64,000 bases of DNA from Euclidia mi (lineage: Eukaryota > Arthropoda > Insecta > Lepidoptera > Erebidae): the NCBI GenBank assembly GCA_944739405.2, contig OX123183.2, forward strand, positions 97,540,729-97,604,728. The letters are read 5' to 3'. The first letter of the stretch is position 1. Each line of letters begins with the position of its first letter. The translations under genes were made by a program, and so were the position numbers. Below the pieces are notes generated by a model. The model ran no database searches. It saw only the letters and a program-made list of their open reading frames with translations, and was not told the DNA's origin. Of the stretch, positions 20,628-33,850 are shown piece by piece.

Positions 20628-22845
20628 TAATTTAGTTGGATTGTGTGTATTCTAAGAAGAAATAGGTTAGTTTTAGTTTTATAAATTGAAATTCATGATT
20701 CCTTGAGCCTTTATCATGCTTACAAATCAATACAGACATCTTAACATACATGACAAAATACACGTAAAATTAATCATTTTTCTCTTAATCAAGACATGAA
20801 TATGAAATATTTTTCTGCCTTCCTCCTTACAGATATAAGCTGTGGTGTTATCTTACGTATCAAGAAACACTCACATCTAACACGTAGACTGTGGTAATTC
20901 ACGATTGTCTGCATAAAATAGTGTCTACGCGAGCGTAAATCAAAATGTATTTTTTCGTGAGCCGTATAAAAAGTCAATATTAGAGGCAATAAAAAGAGGA
21001 TGTCGAGAGAAATAATAAAAGATAACCTCTAGAGGAGTGAATGGAATGAGTGAAGCCCTTGTAAAGAATGTTTGCGGAGTGGATAAGACGCGATCATGGG
21101 GACACCTCCCCTAGGCATTCAGATGAGTCTGCCGCGGCGAAAAATTAAAAGTACTTTTTACAATGTGTCGGTTTTGTTCGCCTCAATGCTTTTGTTTGAT
21201 AGTTAGGTAGTCTGTCTGTGTTATTACTTATTCGTAATTTATTGCGTTTACGGTACTATTGAAATATTGCTTAGAGATATATAGAGCTGACGAGAGAGTG
21301 ATAAGGAAAATTTATGAATATTTTTCCAGAAAATTTTGGTATCCAATAAGAATGCGGTATACCTTCGCTATAACCTTTTTAAAGATAAAGACGCTTCCAC
21401 TAGCTGTAATACGAACATTGCCATCCTTCAAATGTAACTCTCTTACAGAAGCACGAGAGATCCCGATTCTAGCTCTGAAATGTAGAAAACTTGGCAAGGA
21501 AGCTTGAAAAAACATGCACCGTTGGTATATTCCGCACCACATTTTCATTATAAAAAGAAAAGTTTTGGCTGTTTGAGAAGTGAGCTTGGTGGTAGGCGAG
21601 TAACACCCAGTAGTACCTACCGCTGCTTTTCTAGCTAACTACTAACTCAACAAGATCCTTCCGCATCCTTTAACCTTAAAAAATATGGATGCACATTGGA
21701 CAGTTATTTGATTTGACATGCCTGTGGGCGTGAGGGTAAAATAAAGATGAAGTAAGAGAAAGATGTTAAAGTCACGAATAAATTTTAAAGTAATTAAAGT
21801 TTGATCAATCACAAAGTGAATACAATGTTGAGAGAACAACAAAGTCTCACAGACGCGACATGTGTACCTTATTAACCATCTGCTTGAGAGGGTTCATTTC
21901 TAATTCAGGCTTGTTCTCTCTATGCGACATTAAGTCGTTACGAGCTCTTGAACCCTACGCCACGTTGTAACTTCATTTCTCTAAGTCCCGTTTCACGAGT
22001 AGATTACAAGTAATTAATTTATAAGAATATGGCTGCGAGGTACGCAAGCAGAATTGCTACTGTTATGTTCGGGGGCCGGTTTAATAAGCCACGGTGTTTT
22101 CGATTTGTGGTTATGTTTTGGTGTCCAGATTTACATGAGCCCTGGTTTAGTTCAATTGGTTAATTAGAAGCATTTAGAATATATTTTGAATGAGTTTTTG
22201 GACAAGTATAATGCTTTTACTACTAAAATTTTTTACTACTACCGTAATAGGAAGAAATATAATTGTAACATAGCATGAATAAACAGTATTAACAATTTTG
22301 AATGGTGAAGCCCTCAGCAAGTGAAAGAGAAGACCCTCAGCATGAATTAATCTTTAGCTTCCCGTCATACAAAGTATGGTCATGTGTGGGGAACGAATCA
22401 GCTAAGTACATTGGGTGCAGAGTCTAGTGGCAAGATGACCGAAAAAAAAAGAGCAGTACCAATGCATTTAGATTTCAATTTTATCAAAACATTGATGCTC
22501 GTCAATCAATTAATCGTTTTGCGATATTGTAAAGACTTTTAAACCTAACCAAACCTTACTTCTAATGGTTCGTAGTTTTTTTAACGTTATCACGGTTGCA
22601 TCGAAGACTTGTTCCTTGAAGACCGGGATCCCCTTTCAAGTCTAACCAGATGTGACAGATTTTCCACTGAGTTATTGCTGTTTGATCTTCGCAACCAAAA
22701 GGGACAGCGATATTTAATGACTTACAAGAGTGTCAATATATTCAAAAGTACTGAGCCGGGATATAACGAGCTCGCCGAGGCATGTGGAAAACTAAAAATT
22801 ACAATTTAAATAAATTACCTAGAAATATATACGAAAATACATACG
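20628..22845. other. Noncoding stretch
   Basis: Open stretches of 60-82 codons on both strands overlap one another and have no recognisable domains. No element boundaries seen. Confidence 0.4.
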
Positions 22846-23055
22846 CAATGTCACCACCCCATATCATCCCATGGGTGTCGTAAGAGCCGACAGAGGGAGC
22901 ATATTATGCAGAGAACAGCACTGTAAGAGAAGGAAAACTTGATACAAACCCTATACCAACCCGTTTGGCCAGCGTGGTATAGTAGGCCAATTCCTCTTTT
23001 CAAAGGAGAGGCCTAGTCCAGCAGTGGACTGTTATAGGCTGATGATGATGATGAT
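22846..23055 (+). repeat. RTE-tail-like repeat with (GAT)n tail, copy 2
   Basis: The most complete reference copy: GCAATGTCACCACCCCATAT, GGTGTCGTAAGAGCCGACAG, GAGAACAGCACTGTAAGAG, CCAACCCGTTTGGCCAGCGT, GGTATAGTAGGCC, GGAGAGGCCTAGTCCAGCAG, TGGACTGTTATAGGCTGATG and then a GAT microsatellite. The trinucleotide tail replaces a poly-A tail, as in RTE-clade LINEs. Confidence 0.8.
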
Positions 23056-23058
23056 ATA

Positions 23059-23172
23059 CGAAAAGCCGAAAATCGGGCTCACTGGGATGCCATTGGAGAG
23101 GCCTATATAGGCCTAAGATTCCACTGCTGGATATATCCAGCAGTGGAATCTTGCAGGCTGATGGTGATGATG
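23059..23172 (+). pseudogene. RTE-like LINE coding end plus (GAT)n tail
   Basis: Reads RKAENRAHWDAIGEAYI, the last residues of an RTE-like polyprotein, then a palindrome at 23115-23152 and a tail GCAGGCTGATGGTGATGATG. It follows copy 2 of the short repeat head to tail, suggesting insertion into its GAT tail. Confidence 0.7.
23115..23152. repeat. Perfect 38-bp palindrome
   Basis: AAGATTCCACTGCTGGATA is followed directly by its exact complement. The right arm (TCCAGCAGTGGAATCTT) is the expected LINE tail sequence; the left arm is its inverted copy, so the palindrome was made inside the LINE end. Confidence 0.9.
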
Positions 23173-23342
23173 ATGACTTAAAAATATGTTAAATAAGTTT
23201 ATTAAATACAAGCAATATTTTTTTTTTATATTCGGTAATAGGTAAATCACAAGCAAGACATAGTCTCAATAAAACTACTTACATAAAGTGCTCAATTTTG
23301 TAAATGCTACACAAGGCTATTTAGACATTGAGGTATTGAAAA

Positions 23343-23634
23343 GCAAAATCTGACGAATGCTGCACGTTAATTTTGCATTAGTCTATAATGCAAAATTAAC
23401 GTTAATTTTGCATTAGCAAAATCTGACGAATGCTGCACGTTAATTTTGCATTAGTCTATAATGCAAAATTAACGTTAATTTTGCATTAGCAAAATCTGAC
23501 GAATGCTGCACGTTAATTTTGCATTAGTCTATAATGCAAAATTAACGTTAATTTTGCATTAGCAAAATCTGACGAATGCTGCATGTTAATTTTGCATTAG
23601 TCTATAATGCAAAATAAACGTCTAATAATTTTTA
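23343..23634. repeat. 73-bp tandem array, four units of hairpin-forming repeat
   Basis: GCAAAATCTGACGAATGCTG starts at 23343, 23416, 23489 and 23562, a constant 73-bp period. Each unit contains ACGTTAATTTTGCATTA, GTCTA, and the complement TAATGCAAAATTAACGT, so every unit folds, and adjacent units can also pair. Units are nearly identical (unit 4 has TGCATG for TGCACG and lacks the final palindrome half). The array is recent. Confidence 0.95.
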
Positions 23635-26600
23635 CAAATACAATACTTCCAGGCAGTATTTAGCAATAAGGACGTTACGAATACGAATATGACGTTCATG
23701 GGTTCCACATTGTTTAACTCGGATTGCACCATGACGTACCTTTGTTTTGAGTATCACTATTGAAATTGCTCTATTTTTCGGATATACGAAATAAAAATAC
23801 GTGGTGCATATCCTGAACGACGATATCTTTTTTATTTTTCTTTTTGTTTTTAGGGGTTTTAGTGGGCCAGTGCGAGCATGTCAATCCATTGAGCTTATAA
23901 TTACCGATTGACACATAACAACTTGAAACAAAGTTTTTTATCTAACATAAAAATAATGAAAACATTTTGCTGGGTCTGATAAAGGATTTGCAAAAAACAC
24001 CATGAAAGCCTATATATCCTCATCCTTCATCTAACAGTGATCAATTCAGTAATGGCATCAGTAGGTATTTGTCTCATATCAAGAAAGACAATGTAAATCT
24101 CATGATAAAGACCACGAAAGCTTAATCTTCGATAAATCCATTAATGTTTTACCATACTATTTATTTATGTTATACAGTAGTAAACTTCAGTTTCCCTCTT
24201 GGGACCAACGACTTGGTTTCGTCGGTGGCAACCCGCGCACAAGCTGTTACTTTTAATGCGTTATTCGGTTTAGAATTAATGATTTTATTCCCGACAATTA
24301 CCAGTGATAGCGGGTTGAGATTACCACTTGAATGTTACACAAATTGTTTATGGATGTTTAAAATTTTACTTGTGTATTTCTTCTTGTACTTGGAGATTAG
24401 ATTGTTTTGCGAGATTTGACGTAGGCAATTGATATTTTGTAATATTTGAGGTTTGTATTGTGGTAATATTATATAGCACACGTTGAATTAAACTTCTATT
24501 CGCGAGTTTATCAATTATAAAGAATCAAGTGAAACTCAAGCTACGGGCATAACTGAGGTCTCATATTAACTAAAGCAATTTCATGCTTTTAGTTTCATAT
24601 TATTGTCTTAAAACATCGTTCTATTTATATGATAATAATGTTTTATATACATCTAATATACCTATACATTCTACACGCGCAAGAAAGCCTTATAAATATT
24701 TTCACGTCAAATATCTTCGATATCGCGTCGTATTTATATAAATGTGACTTTTGTTTTTCTTGTCTGTCACAAAGTTCCCGTATCAATATCTTGCTTGTTT
24801 GCATAACTACTTTGTAGCAGTCGCACTGCCTCGGTGGGGAAAACACATTCACGTCAATACCTGCACGAAGAACCAGCATTCTTTACAAAAATACTTCAAA
24901 ACAAAACATTCAACACAGATTTTTATTCTAAGACAAAAATGCAAAGAACGATATTACCAACGAAATATATTTCGTAGATGCAGAATCGATATTATTAGAT
25001 GTCCGAAGAGGAACGATAATATCCGCGAAGAATGGAAGGTCCGCGATATAAAACGCACTTGCGCGCATAATATACGTTTTATTAATAAAAAAAGCTTCTG
25101 TGAATCGGCCATAAATAGCCTTAACGGCCACTAGTGAGCCGGCGATTTTTTTCCGATACACGGGAGGCATTTGTTTGACAAATCCCCAGGGAATAAGCGA
25201 CACTATCCCCTATATTATCTAAGCTTGAGGGATGCCGGGTCATTCTCGAGGTGATGAAGGCGTATCGCGGGCTGTCTAAAGGCCTCACTAAATCATGGCC
25301 GCCAGGTATTTTCTATTTGGCTAGGGTGTTCGTTTTTAAACAGATGGATGGATTTTAGTTATTTATGTGAAGGATTTCAGAGTCCTTAAACTAACATAAA
25401 ATATAAAATAACATTCTCGTTGAATAATTTGAACTCGTTTTAAAGTTATAAATACTACAATGAGGACAAAAGTAATTGCGAGAGATATCTCACAATACAA
25501 TTGAGTGATCAGTATGCAAAGCCAGCGTTGTGTATTAAGCCGATTTGGAGAAGGAAGCGTTAAAAGAAAATTTATAGCATTGAAAAGTCGTACGTAATTA
25601 ATAAGACATTTGAAGTTGCGTGAAAATGTAATTTAGATTGTTTTCTATCGGCGAGGGGTCGTTCAGTTTCCTGTCTGTACAGAATCTTCACAAAGGAGGC
25701 TTATTTATATATGGCCGCTTTATATTAGCGTCTTTAAGGGAAATCCAGGGGAGCATAATAAAAAAAAGAATCAGCATCAATGTCTTAAAGCGTCTTCCGG
25801 CGCGCGATAGCAGCGAACGCCCCGCCGCAAAATGGCGGTCCACACTCGAATAAATTATACCACCCCCGAATCGAACGATTGTTCGATTCTTTTGATACGA
25901 TTCTCGTTTTAAAGTTAGAGCGGCTTTATTAGTGTAAGCCAGGGACGATTATCTTAAGCCGCCATTACATATTCAAATTGGAGTCATTTCGCTTTGTAGA
26001 AATTGACGCGAAATAAAACGGAGCCTTTGTAAGCGTTTTCTGCATTAAGATGGTGTGGTAATGGCATTTTTCAGAGACACTTCTTAACTATAACGTCATT
26101 CAAATAAATGTATAATGACGATATACCAAACTCACTGTACATATTCGTACTAGGCGTTCATAAGTCTAGTGGAGTGTGTGAAAGTCGCGTTACCATACAG
26201 TACATTAAATGAGTCTTGCGTGGGTTGTCCGTTTCCAGCCGGGTAACTTTCGGTCGAGTCCGAAAAACATAATTTTTGCGCGACTGACCAAAGATTAACA
26301 TTTAGATACCACAGATGATTTTGTGGGTAACGGAAACCATTTCTTCTATACCCTTTTAAAATTAAATTTTAACATTTAATGCGCATATCTTTTGGTTATG
26401 AATGAGCTCATAATATTCATGCGTGAATTTTATCTAATACCTATTTTATTGTTGCTGTGTACAATTGTTAATAATATGCACAGAGGTTTACTCCGTACCA
26501 GCTAATCACTGTAATTGTATCTAAATAATTAATTATTCTAAGGCAAGTATGCATAATAAAATTAATGGCGCGCTCTTGGTAAAAGAAAGCAACTCGAGCA

Positions 26601-27965
26601 AATTGATATTTTGAATAATAAAAGGCGAGCGGGGCTCGTAGAATTATTATGAGTAACACAAACATAAGTCAATAGCCTGGCGGGGTGGTCAATATTGGAT
26701 TAGCTGCCAAAAGGAGGCAAAAAGCAACGTATACAAAAACCTTTTACAGCGGTTAGACCTCCGCAAAAATATTTATAAAACGCTCGTTATGTGCGGAGAG
26801 TGCTTGTTCAAATGAGCCACATCTGTTGATCTAAACCGCAATAGCAAAGAAGAAGATTTATTTTAGATAATATTACATTGTTAAATTATAATTATATCTT
26901 TGAGCCCCTTTAGGTTATTTGGGTTATATGCAACGAATAATAACTACAAAATGTAAGTTAATTTTACAGCAGCAGTCTTCTACACGGGATGTCATTGCAA
27001 AGGCTGCATTGACTGGAGTGGTGACCGAAATACTTACTATTTGATTACATTATATAGAAGAAATTTAAAGAAAAATCGGAAAATGTGTGTTTTTTCTTCT
27101 TTAAAATTCGTCCGCCAAGGACCTCAGTATCATGTACTGTATCACTGGTATCAGTTTTCGGTACGCCGGCGCTGCGTCCTATATATATTATACTTCTAGT
27201 ATAATATAAGGAGCCAGGCAAAGATTTTCATAAAATATATTTAAATACGATTTTGAATACTGAGTTTTAAATATTTGCTCTAAGCGAAACGTTCTCTACA
27301 ACTTTATTAGCAAAACAAAATCCTTCTCTATACCGCAAAGCTTAACGCGGAAACGGCAATAGTGTGGAAGGGTTGGGGCAGCCATTGTTTACACAAAGTA
27401 TGGAATAATATAATCAGAAGTGAAGAAATAGGAATCCGACGAAAAACCAACAGCGACGGGCGGTGAAAATTTGCTTAGGGCAGCGGAATAAGTGACGGTA
27501 CTAGATACTCAGACCAGGGACGGAGTACCCTGTTCATTGTCTACACTGGCCGTATGATGAGATTAAAGCGGGTTTTATCTGTATGTGTGAGACCTATGTA
27601 AACTGAGATCGGAAAGTGAGAATGAATACGTTATTGTTTTAACGTTGGGTGTTTATGTAGAGAATGTTTGAAGGGTATATGAAAATTTAATTTGCGTCTG
27701 CTGATGAGAGATGTTTGAAAAAAATCAAATTATAGTAAAATGTTTGGAGTAAAACCATACTGAATGGCTAAAATTAATGTTGTTTAGATATTAAATAACA
27801 TATTATCATCAAGTAAATTTATTTTTAAACCTACTTATCTTACAGTATTATAACCCTAAAATACTTATTGCTTAATTTGCTTCATACAATTTCGATATCA
27901 TCAAAACAACAAATATTCAAATACACTAGCGGTCAAAAATTAATCAGTCCAAATTTCTAATCAAT
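23635..27965. other. Long noncoding stretch with GC-richer islands
   Basis: Open stretches here (91 codons at 24144-24419; 127 codons at 24751-25134 with an overlapping antisense frame) show no recognisable domain, signal or repeat structure. The second ends in a GC-richer island at 25120-25320 (GCCGGCGATTTTTTTCC, CCTCACTAAATCATGGCCGC) that looks more like conserved noncoding DNA. Other islands lie at 25790-25930, 26160-26290 and 27300-27560. A short inverted GAATCGAAC/GTTCGATTC lies near 25870. Confidence 0.35.
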
Positions 27966-30900
27966 ATCAATGAAGTGTCGTAATATTAATATTTTCTTTC
28001 ATTTCAATGCAGCACGCATAAACTCAGCAATCACTTTTTTCATTTCGTACTCTTGCACCTGCCACCTTTACTTATTAAGACGCACCTGTCAATCTTACGG
28101 ACTCCCACTTTTTATTTCAAAATCCTCATTGCCATTTCAAGTGTTTGGCATTGAGCCGTCATTGGGAAAACTCTTATTTTAGCATATTTATTTAGGACCA
28201 GTCAGTGAAACAAGAGGCAGGGTGAATTTTTATCAATTCAGGGAGTTGATTGGTTTTGTATCATTTGATATAGCTTCATCAATTGTATTATAAATTTAGT
28301 TTGTAGTAGCTTAAATTATAAATGCAATTACTTTAATATAAATTACGCAATTTGATTGAAATTTCTATGTTCGGCTGGATATATTTGCTTTGCGTAACTC
28401 ATAATCAATTCAATGTTATTTACATTAGCCGGATTTGTTATTGTTCGCTCTACGTAAACTAGCTACAAACTAGTATTTACCTTACCGGTCACATCGCCCA
28501 AGACGAGTAGATAATAGAGGAGCTATCCTAAATAAACAAACCATTGAATTGGCAACGTGGGGTCCACACTTCGGTTCGATTTGAGCCACTACATTAATTC
28601 GGGCGTTCATTAAAAATGCCATCAAGTCCGTTAACGAAGTGGTGCGCAATTAAAGTCGCCGCTGACGTCACACCCTCGGCCCTCTTAGAGTGCTCCTTAA
28701 GGGACCTCTTTGAACTAGGAGGACACCTTGAGACAGAATTGAAAAATTGATTCGTTATCGATTTGGAAATTATTACTGAATTACACGGTAAGATGGAAAT
28801 TTTGATGAGATGGTGAGATGACATCGTCCATCATGATTGTATAAAAAAGATATTATCATATTTCATAGAAATAATGTTTTTTTTGAGTAATGTGATTGCA
28901 CTTGTCGTAAACATGTCTTATATTGTGGCTGTTACTGTTATGATTACACTCTAGTACAAGAGACAAAGCCCATAATAAAGTACTAGTATAGACAAGTAGT
29001 TCTTAGAATTTCAATCGTTGTATCAGTGACGATTGTTCTTCTTCCTCACGAGGCAATGCGTGTATCTGCGCTGCCATAGTTTCAAAATTACCCTATCTTT
29101 TTGACCGATCAATTACGTCCAATACCTCAGGTGTATACAGGTTGTCTTCAATAATAATTTAGGCTGTTTTCAACGTAGGTATAAGAATTATTGGCTTGTG
29201 TTGATATGATCTGATAATAATTACATTATAACTTAAGTCAAATCAAAAATGAACTGTTTTCCAAAATAGGCTGAAATATTATATGGTTGTATTTTTAAAA
29301 GTACCTTTGATTACTAAATGTGTCTTAAATATTTAAATGTGTAACTTTTGAATGGTCAATTTTAAGTTGATCGACTAAAAGATTCGCAACATGTAGGTAT
29401 TATTCATAATTTCTAAAAGTAGTAAGTCTGCTAGCCCTTCAAATAAAAAATAAAAATAGCATATAGACACGCCAACATCAAATTGCAAGCGGTATCCAAA
29501 TAATCTTTGTCATTAACGTGTCAAAATCTTATTAGTGTCGCCCGCATAAGGGCATTAAGGGACACGAGATAAAACAGACTACCATTAGCAAAGTCCTCGA
29601 AAAAATCGTCGATGGTATCGCAAGCGTTGAGGTGGCAATCGCAATCTACTTTTTTCCTTCGCAGTCAATCGCGAGATAAATGAGCCTAGAAGTGATCATC
29701 AAAGGGACTAATGTTGATTGGCTTACCACACCCCGTTTGAATGATTTTGGGAATTTAAGCTTTAACGCAATGATGTTAAGTCCATAATTGGATTATAATT
29801 TGTTATTGTCGACGCGTTTTGGTGTGATTGAGGCTTGTCACCAATCGGATGTGCGACTAAGATTTATGTGTTTGGTGGTAACGAAATTTGTTACGAAAGA
29901 AAGTATTTCGATACACCTGTTTTATTTGAGGAGTCTTGCGATTTGAAAAAAGCTTGTAGAACTATCAGTTTTGACCCGTGCGTTTCAAAAAGTATCTAGA
30001 AAATAGTTATCCTTCTTCAAAACCGTCATTTCGAAATCCACTACTAATATATTTTTCTCAGTCGTAACTGTTCATTGCAATTTTTCACACTCGTTTTAGA
30101 ATAAAGTGTTACGTCAGGCGTTCGTACTGAGGGTGGGACCGCGGATAGCGAAGCTGCGAAGGTGTCTCAATCAGCATAAAACAAAAGAAATCAATAGCTT
30201 CCCCTCGCGCGGCATGCGGCTCAAAGAGCAAAGATTTCTTTTCACAATTAACCACCCCCTGGGTGTCGGGGAACTGATAAACCGAACGGATTTGCAGTTC
30301 TTACAATTGACGAAAATATATTAAAATATATCAATGTTTATAAGTCTCAAACACTCTCGAACCATAGCTTTTTTGTAATCCAAGCTGTAGAAATTAACAT
30401 TTATTTAACATTAGAATATAAAAGACCAATCTTAACAGCGATATTATGCAGTTCTGTAATGACATTAATTAAATTACAATAATTATTACAAAAAGTAAAC
30501 TTTTGTAAAATAAACTACAAGTTAAGGAAATAGATTACAAAACTGTTTTGTGATCAGCCAAAAAGAATGCTTAGAAATGTTTAATCACAAAATACAACAA
30601 TATAATAACAGCTAATCTATTGTGTGATCACTTCAAAGTGGTACTACATAAAAATAAATACGCGCGTAATAAATACGCATTGTAAAACGAGGATAACGTA
30701 TCACAAAAGCACTACAAACTTTGTACTAACAGGAATTATCCACGGATGTATGCTTTAAACGATGCCCAAATGTTTGTTCATTCAAATTGTCTTGTATCTC
30801 TTTTTAGTCCGTTCCGTTCCTAATCCTACAATCACAGGGGTTTACTTCCGGATCAGTTTCTAATGTGTCCAACGGTCTGTTCGTGACCGCGAATATTGAA

Positions 30901-31405
30901 CAACTTGATAGAAATATTTACACCAAAAACCGTATCCGTATCGTTTACATTGTGGATGGAAATAAATTTTGTTGAGTTAAGTAGTCTTTGTTCTCTGTTG
31001 CAGGATTTGCTCTGGTCGTCTAGGAAGCAGCTTTCATCTCGCAAACACTGTTTCAATATTTAATAATCCGCCGGTAACGAGCTCTGTCCGACCGGTCGGT
31101 ACTCCGCAGTTAGAAAAGTTTAAATGGGTAGACAACACATACATGTATAAATATGAGGATAATTTTTCAATCTGATTAATTTCGTTTTAGGAGAATTAAA
31201 TTAACCGAATATTTACAGCAATTTTAAGTATGTATAATCAGCTTATTTTATTGTATTTACATAAGAATTAGGAGGTTGAATGAATCATGTCCGAATTGGC
31301 AACGCGACGACCTTAAGTAATGTCAAATGTTAAATACAACTAAGCGGCGCACATGAGGTGTAAGGAGGTAAATAAGTGGCAGAGAGAGAAAAATGTAATG
31401 AAATA
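27966..31405. other. Long noncoding stretch
   Basis: No gene recognised. GC-richer islands lie at 28620-28740, 29520-29720 and 30106-30270. The open frames over them (76 codons minus, 72 codons plus) have no domain. These could be regulatory modules. Confidence 0.35.
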
Positions 31406-31413
31406 CTTCACAC

Positions 31414-32499
31414 CAGGGGTGTTACGAATATTCGCATCCGCATCCACAAATGCGGATTATTCGCATTAATTTAGACATCTGCATCCGCATTCACATCCGC
31501 ATCAATCAATGCGGAGTTTTTACGGATGCAGATTCACATCAACAAGTAACTACATGTAAAGAAAGTGGGCGGAGCCAGAGTGGCATGTGCTTCGCGTTTG
31601 TTTTGGACATTTTCTTCTTTGGAAGATAACAACTTATATGCAATTTCAAAATATTTTGATTCTCGCTATAAGCGTAATTTTTTCAAACCAGTCACCGAAG
31701 AAAAATAAAAGATTAAATAATGAAGATGGTAAATAACCCTGTCGTCACTAATTCTAATGAGAATGGGAGATTCTCTCGATCCTGAACCAGCAACGTCCTT
31801 TACGGGTAAGAAGACTTGCTTAAAAACGATCTTACCATGGTCTTAGATTCATCGAGCAAAGATTAACGTGAAGGAGAACCAGACAACAGTAGCCCCGATG
31901 CTCTTATCCGCAAAGAATTAGTTACCTATTTATCGTAACGAGAAAAGACAGGATTTAGATGAAAATTAACTTAATTGGTGGAAATTTAACCGTTGTAAAT
32001 TTAAAATTCTCTCCAAATTAGCATGCAGATATTTATCACTTCCACCAGCCAGTGTTCCCAGCGAACAACTACTTGTTTAGTGGAGCTGGGTTAATAGGTA
32101 TAATCCACTGAGAAACAGGTTGGAAGCTGAGAAGGCTGCAATATTGCTATTTATTAAATATAATTCACCAATTTTTAAGTTGAATTATTAAACAAAGATT
32201 TTTTATAACGAAACTCGAAGTTCAAAATTCTGTTGTGTCATAAGTAAAACTAAAAACTTGTGCAATTTTTTGTCAATAAATATGATTAAATAAATGAAAA
32301 GTTAAAATTAAATAGATTTTCAGTTATTTATGTACTTAAAAATTAAATACTTATCCTTTTAAAAGCCCAAAATCCGCATCCGCATCCGTATCGCATCCGC
32401 ATCCGCATCGAATCCGCATCCGCGGATGTGTACTTCTAATAATCCGCATCCGCATCTGCATCCGCGGATGTTTAAATTTTCGCATCCGTAACAACCCTG
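31414..32499 (+). mobile_element. hAT-family DNA transposon, defective, with 8-bp target duplications
   Basis: Exact boundaries: TIRs CAGGGGTGTTACGAAT at the left and, inverted, CAGGGTTGTTACGGAT at the right, flanked by CTTCACAC at 31406-31413 and 32500-32507. The 8-bp duplication and CAGGG ends define hAT. Both subterminal regions are packed with CGCATCCGCATC-type repeats (31440-31530 and 32375-32490), the usual transposase-binding zones. The interior holds a broken transposase C-terminus. The rest of the gene has been deleted. Confidence 0.93.
31905..32168 (+). pseudogene. hAT transposase dimerisation domain, broken
   Basis: Piecewise plus-strand reading gives LIRKELVTYLS, then LNWWKFN, LSKLACRYLSLPPASVPSEQ, a frameshift to FSGAGLI, and RNRLEAEKAAILLFIKYN. 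That is the standard C-terminal hAT layout: WW motif, Y-L-x-x-P-x-x-S-V-P-S-E-x-x-F-S, then RNRL-x-x-E-x-A-x-x-L-x-F. Several stops and at least one frame change make it non-functional. It is in the expected orientation near the right end of its own element. Confidence 0.85.
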
Positions 32500-32508
32500 C
32501 TTCACACT

Positions 32509-32554
32509 ACATACTTCTCTGTTTATTCTATCGGCAATAAACAGAGAAGTATGT
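32509..32554. repeat. Perfect hairpin, 19-bp arms, 8-nt loop
   Basis: ACATACTTCTCTGTTTATT (32509-32527) and its exact complement (32536-32554) around CTATCGGC. It begins two bases after the right hAT target duplication. Confidence 0.9.
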
Positions 32555-32930
32555 ACTAATCATCTTGACTAAAAACGAAACCTAAAGCTCTCTCGAAGAA
32601 ACCAAGTCCTGTCCAAATATCTCCTGTATCTAATAGGACAGCTTACTTCTCCCCTCATGTGTTCATTATGACTAGGGTCAAGCAAATTTGACCAGAGATT
32701 ATGTAACTGCCCATTACAAAACTGTTGTTTGTCTTTCGGCTAATGTAATGGAGCAAACCTGCATACATACATAGGTTAGTAATAAAGGGTGGTCGTTTAT
32801 GTTAAAATGATTTTTATTTTAAAAAATTAGTTGGAAAATCGGATACGTGTTCTAATTGGATAAAAAAACAAAGAAAATTGTAGTAAGAAAAAAAAATGAG
32901 TAGAAGAATCCTTTTGTTAACAAAAAGTGA
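32555..32930. other. Noncoding stretch
   Basis: AT-rich; nothing recognised. Confidence 0.5.
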
Positions 32931-33185
32931 ATTAAATCAGTGTAAAGTATCGACGGAGTGATTAGGAGCGCAGAGGTAGACAGAGGTCAGCAATAAAGTG
33001 ACCGTCGTCAGACGCTGCGTCACGTCCGACCGCGGACGGCGACAGCCGACACCCTCGTTCAGCATTCGCCGCGATTTTATTGACTCTTGCGGTTACTGTG
33101 CTCCTGGTCACATTTCGTGTGATCGAAAGTGAAAACGGTACGACTCACCGCGTTCGGTAATGTCTGTCACCACGGACTGGTTTTT
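32931..33185 (+). promoter_or_regulatory. Candidate promoter / 5' untranslated exon
   Basis: A sharply GC-richer island (about 32950-33170) in AT-rich surroundings. It contains AAATCAGTGT (arthropod-type initiator TCAGT near 32936), dense CpG (GACCGCGGACGGCGACAGCC), and possible splice donors GAAAACG|GTACGA near 33136 and TTCG|GTAATG near 33157. No ATG-led frame is evident, so it would be a noncoding first exon. Composition and motifs are suggestive only; it may instead be an enhancer. Confidence 0.3.
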
Positions 33186-33850
33186 TATCCAAATATCTCT
33201 GAGGTCAACCTACATAATATAATTATGTATGTTTAGATTTGTATGTCTTTTTATTGCGGCATGGGCAAGAAGACAATAATTTTCTCTTTTATTTTTAATT
33301 CCTAACGCTTTACAATAACAAAGTTATTTCGAAATCTATTGGACAATATTTATAATTTTGCTCACGGAAATAATGAAACGAATTTCATTCTACAGCGATT
33401 TGTGAGTACAGAGTGATAATTTGATAATTATAGAAATCGGTATTGTAATCAAATTACTATAAATTATATACTTATTAATATAATAGAACGTTACTGCTTC
33501 ACAGTATTAAAATAATATCGTATATAATATAGTAGATATACATTACTATTTGACAAAATAAATCTCCTTCCCCTCTTCAAAGTAAAGTCAACCGAGAGTC
33601 AGCTTAAAACATGCATGTTCACTAAGTTATACACAGTCGGTTATAAATGTGATTCATATTTCAAAGTCGTTTGCATCTGGACACTGGCTACTAAGATAAG
33701 GGGGACTTGGAAACATCAGAAATAAATTAACAACACGCCAAACTTTTTAAAACGGAATACGAACCTTTTATAGAAATATTAAAAATAATATAAAAAATGA
33801 ATGCATTCTTTTTTGATAAATGAATGAATAAATGAAAGAATATAAGAAGA
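33186..33850. other. Noncoding stretch
   Basis: Very AT-rich; nothing recognised. Confidence 0.5.

Noticed and set aside
23343..23634. CRISPR array
   Set aside because: The period is constant, but the whole unit is repeated with no variable spacers, and the genome is eukaryotic.
24751..25134. 127-codon open frame, with an overlapping 91-codon antisense frame
   Set aside because: The start is inside AT-rich sequence, the protein has no motif, and the antisense strand is equally open. It is more likely chance or a conserved noncoding island.
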